Source: Dysgonomonas sp. UBA5412 | GTDB taxonomy: Bacteria; Bacteroidota; Bacteroidia; Bacteroidales; Dysgonomonadaceae | Direction: 5' to 3' | Assembly (NCBI GenBank): GCA_002409595.1 | Contig: DHNQ01000021.1 | Coordinates: 26,188 to 90,187, forward strand | DNA: 64,000 bases | Part shown: positions 61,774 through 64,000 of the stretch, piece after piece | How the letters are laid out: each line of letters starts with the position of its first letter | Numbering within the stretch: position 1 is the first letter of the stretch | Position numbers and translations under genes: made by a program | Notes under the pieces: model-generated | Databases searched by the model: none | What the model saw: only the letters and a program-made list of their open reading frames with translations | Told to the model about the DNA's origin: nothing

Positions 61774-63348
61774 CTATTTTATTTCAAAATCTTGTTTCAT
61801 ATCAATTTCTTCGCCGCTCTCATCGTAAAAATGATACTCAAGAAATGCCAGATTTTGGTTAGGTATAATATTAATTCCCATTCCATATCTCCATTTCCAT
61901 TTCCATTTCAGAGAGACGAGTCCTTCATTGATAAATGCTGCAACATACGGATGTATATGCAAGGTAAATTTCTTTACTTTTAGATCTTTTACAAGATAAC
62001 TGATCTTCATACGCAAAGTATCAGTAAATAATATTGATGGTCGTATTTCACCTTTCCCGAAACATGTTGGACAAATCTCGGTTGTTGTGATTTCCATTTC
62101 AGGACGAACGCGCTGGCGAGTTATTTGCATCAAGCCGAATTTGCTTAATGGAAGTATATTATGCTTTGCGCGGTCATTGGCCATCAGTTCCTGCATTCTG
62201 GATACCAGTTGATTGCGGTGCTCGCCTTCAGTCATATCTATAAAGTCGATTACGATTATGCCCCCCATGTCTCGTAATCTTAGCTGTCGTGTGATCTCTT
62301 CTGCTGCTGCGGAATTCACTTCCCAAGCATTGTTTTCTTGTCCGGCTTCCGGGTTTTTTGACCTATTGCCGCTGTTTACGTCTATCACGTGCAGGGCTTC
62401 GGTGTGTTCTATTATCAAATATGCTCCATTACGAAACGTTACGGTTTTTCCAAAAAGAGCTTTTATTTGTTTTGTGACATTAAAATTGTCAAATATTGGA
62501 AGTTCTCCGGTATATTGCTTTACAATATTCTTTTTTTCGGGTGCTATAAATGAGATATAGTCTTTGATTTGGTTTCCTGTATCCAGATCATTTGTATGTA
62601 TCTCTTGGAAGGTAGAGTTGAAAACATCTCGTAGGAGAGCAACAATGCGTCCAGTTTCTTCAAAAACAAGTGTTGGTAATTTGTTTTTTTGTATTTTGGG
62701 GAGATTGTCTTCCCATCTTTTCACAAGAGTCTTCAGTTCTGTATCGAGGTCGGCTACTTTTTTTCCTTCCGCAACAGTTCTTACTATAACACCGAAATTT
62801 TTTGGCTTAATGCTCTGTATCAGTTGCCGTAAACGGGCTCTTTCTTCTTTCGATTTTATTTTTTGTGATACAGATACTTTATCATTGAATGGAATAACAA
62901 CCAGAAACCGTCCTGCTAAGGATAGTTCTGACGTAAGGCGGGGGCCTTTTGTCGATATTGGCTCTTTTGCTATTTGTACAAGAATTTCTTGTCCCGGTTT
63001 TAGAATGTCGCTGATAGACCCGTTTTTGTTTATATCGGGCAACAGTTTCATTTTTGATATGTTCGGGAATTTTTTCTTGTCGAGTAGAGCCTGTTTGTAA
63101 AACTGATCGACTGAATTGAATTGAGCACCAAGATCTAAATAGTGAAGAAAAGCGTCTTTTTTGTATCCTATGTCTACAAATGCAGCGTTGAGTCCGGGCA
63201 TCAGTTTTTTTACTTTGCCGGCATAGATATTCCCTACCGCATATGATGCGTCTCTTCCTTCTTTTTGCAGTTCGACAAGCTTTTTGTCTTCAAGTACTGC
63301 TATTGAGACTTCATTGGGTTGAACATCGACTACTAGTTCGCTATTCAT
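61774..63348 (-). CDS. rng: Ribonuclease G (RNase E/G family)
   Basis: RNase G is an endoribonuclease acting on rRNA precursors and mRNA. The 524-residue protein has an S1 domain near the N-terminus (GNIYAGKVKKLMPGLNAAFV), the DNase I-like catalytic domain with magnesium-binding Asp residues in HVIDVNSGN and GGIIVIDFIDM, and the zinc-link CPTCFGKGE near residue 430. No long C-terminal scaffold is present, so it is the RNase G and not the RNase E type. It follows the small basic protein gene, with a strong hairpin in the gap. Confidence 0.95.
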   Translation of the reverse strand: MNSELVVDVQPNEVSIAVLEDKKLVELQKEGRDASYAVGNIYAGKVKKLMPGLNAAFVDIGYKKDAFLHYLDLGAQFNSVDQFYKQALLDKKKFPNISKMKLLPDINKNGSISDILKPGQEILVQIAKEPISTKGPRLTSELSLAGRFLVVIPFNDKVSVSQKIKSKEERARLRQLIQSIKPKNFGVIVRTVAEGKKVADLDTELKTLVKRWEDNLPKIQKNKLPTLVFEETGRIVALLRDVFNSTFQEIHTNDLDTGNQIKDYISFIAPEKKNIVKQYTGELPIFDNFNVTKQIKALFGKTVTFRNGAYLIIEHTEALHVIDVNSGNRSKNPEAGQENNAWEVNSAAAEEITRQLRLRDMGGIIVIDFIDMTEGEHRNQLVSRMQELMANDRAKHNILPLSKFGLMQITRQRVRPEMEITTTEICPTCFGKGEIRPSILFTDTLRMKISYLVKDLKVKKFTLHIHPYVAAFINEGLVSLKWKWKWRYGMGINIIPNQNLAFLEYHFYDESGEEIDMKQDFEIK

Positions 63349-63458
63349 AAAAATTATTTAGAGTTTGATTATTAAAGATTTAAATATGTTCTTTATTTAA
63401 ACCTGAAAATAGAGTGAGCTTCTTTGATTACGGAAGCTTGTTGCATATAATACACAAA

Positions 63459-63495
63459 GAACAAACTTAAAATTAGACAATTTGTAAGTTTGTTC
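63459..63495 (-). other. Hairpin in the leader of the ribonuclease G gene
   Basis: GAACAAACTTA pairs perfectly with TAAGTTTGTTC (11 bp), extended inside by AAATT/AATTT with one bulged base. It lies about 110 bases before the rng start. No T-run follows directly, so a regulatory or processing function is possible. Confidence 0.6.
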
Positions 63496-63527
63496 TCGTA
63501 TATTTCCGTTAAAGAAAGAGTTTCGAC

Positions 63528-63620
63528 TTATTTTTTCTTTTTATGTCTGTTTTTTCTCAATCTTTTTTTGCGCTTATGCGTAGACATTTTATGTCTTTTT
63601 CTTTTCTTTCCGCTTGGCAT
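63528..63620 (-). CDS. 30-residue basic protein, AURKAIP1/COX24 (mS38-like) domain
   Basis: This short frame (start ATG 63620, stop 63528) encodes 30 residues, of which more than 20 are Lys, Arg or His. It reads MPSGKKRKRHKM at the start and ends in a poly-lysine tail. The pattern matches the small AURKAIP1/COX24-domain proteins found across Bacteroidota, related to the C-terminal part of the mitochondrial ribosomal protein mS38. A ribosome-associated role is therefore likely, though inferred. It lies between the HU gene (44 bases upstream) and rng. Its size means automated gene calling can easily miss it. Confidence 0.82.
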   Translation of the reverse strand: MPSGKKRKRHKMSTHKRKKRLRKNRHKKKK

Positions 63621-63664
63621 GTCGTTTATATTTAGTAATTAATAATTTTGAAAATACTTGTTTG

Positions 63665-63940
63665 TTACTTTCTTACCTGTATAACGAAAGTTTTAGCCGG
63701 TTTGAAGGCTGGTATTGAGTGAGCAGGGATAATTATAGTCGTGTTTTTAGAAATATTGCGAGCTGTTTTTTGAGCTCTTGTTTTCACGATAAAACTTCCG
63801 AAACCTCTTAAATATACATTTTCATTCTTGCTTAGAGAGTCTTTAACTACATCCATGAATGATTCAACTGTTTTTAATACAGTGGCCTTATCTATACCTG
63901 TATTTTTCGCAATTTCGTTTACGATGTCAGCTTTTGTCAT
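63665..63940 (-). CDS. HU-family DNA-binding protein
   Basis: The 91-residue protein matches HU/IHF in length and layout: an alpha-helical N-terminus (TKADIVNEIAKNTGIDKATV), the core LRGFGSFIVKTRAQKTARNI with the beginning of the DNA-binding arm, and the arm continuing to the C-terminal FKPAKTFVIQVRK. It is a nucleoid-associated protein that bends DNA as a dimer. A -7 box lies 44 bases upstream. It may be co-transcribed with the small basic protein and rng. Confidence 0.95.
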   Translation of the reverse strand: MTKADIVNEIAKNTGIDKATVLKTVESFMDVVKDSLSKNENVYLRGFGSFIVKTRAQKTARNISKNTTIIIPAHSIPAFKPAKTFVIQVRK

Positions 63941-63983
63941 TTTCTTATTTTTTTATTTTCGAAACAATTAATTTTTTGGACTG

Positions 63984-63991
63984 CAAATATA
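63984..63991 (-). promoter_or_regulatory. -7 promoter element of the HU gene
   Basis: The minus strand reads TATATTTG, an exact TAnnTTTG match. The -33 region falls at or beyond the window edge. The predicted leader is about 35 bases. Confidence 0.65.
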
Positions 63992-64000
63992 TAGCTTTTT

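Noticed and set aside
62213..63100. Two plus-strand frames of 115 and 178 codons
   Set aside because: They are antisense to ribonuclease G, with Ser/Cys-rich composition typical of a shadow frame.
1..64000. Search for CRISPR arrays, insertion sequences, integrases, toxin-antitoxin pairs and phage genes
   Set aside because: No regularly spaced repeats, transposase or integrase motifs or small paired toxin-antitoxin genes were found.

Overview
The window looks like chromosome of an anaerobic or microaerophilic member of the Bacteroidales, probably close to Dysgonomonas or Parabacteroides. The genus is an inference. The evidence is a low GC content, SusC/SusD pairs, a hybrid two-component regulator and a SusR-type regulator, Bacteroidota -7 promoter elements (TAnnTTTG) in front of many genes, very few Shine-Dalgarno sequences, and a menaquinol-type NrfHA nitrite reductase. 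No insertion sequence, prophage, CRISPR array or rRNA was seen. One tRNA is present.

Region 1 (1-5.8 kb) is anaerobic cobalamin synthesis. A cobalamin riboswitch at 4176-4385 on the minus strand leads cbiK (with an export signal), a cbiH-cbiC fusion, a cbiE-cbiT fusion and cbiG, which is cut by the window edge. cbiA diverges on the plus strand from its own promoter.

Region 2 (5.9-13.4 kb) is nitrogen-oxide stress and respiration. It holds hcp on the plus strand. On the minus strand it holds nrfH-nrfA, a ResB-like and a CcsA-like cytochrome c assembly gene, and two CRP/FNR-family regulators. Near-identical palindromes lie about 30 bp before the -7 boxes of hcp and nrfH, so the two units are probably co-regulated by one or both regulators.

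Region 3 (14.5-46.2 kb, all plus strand) is two adjacent polysaccharide utilization loci. The first is a fructan locus with the gene content of the Bacteroides levan locus: SusC, SusD, a DUF4960 surface protein, two GH32 enzymes, an MFS sugar permease, a fructokinase and a fructose-sensing type of hybrid two-component regulator. The second is an alpha-1,6-glucan (dextran) locus: SusR-like regulator, SusC, SusD, SusE/F-like protein, GH66, GH31, a GH27 isomaltodextranase-like enzyme with a T9SS-type C-terminal domain, and GH97. Together they would degrade both classes of bacterial exopolysaccharide made from sucrose. Hairpins sit between the binding/transport genes and the enzyme genes in both loci.

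Region 4 (46.5-49.2 kb) is lutABC lactate oxidation, with a strong 22-bp near-palindrome upstream. Region 5 (49.4-56.1 kb) looks like a nucleic-acid or nucleotide scavenging set: a nucleotide pyrophosphatase/phosphodiesterase, an S1/P1 nuclease, a nucleoside permease and an Oar-like TonB-dependent receptor.

Region 6 (56.2-64 kb, minus strand) is mostly housekeeping: tRNA-Met(CAT), pssA, psd, prs, a cytoplasmic GH13 enzyme, a patatin-like lipase, ribonuclease G, a 30-residue basic AURKAIP1/COX24-type protein and an HU protein.
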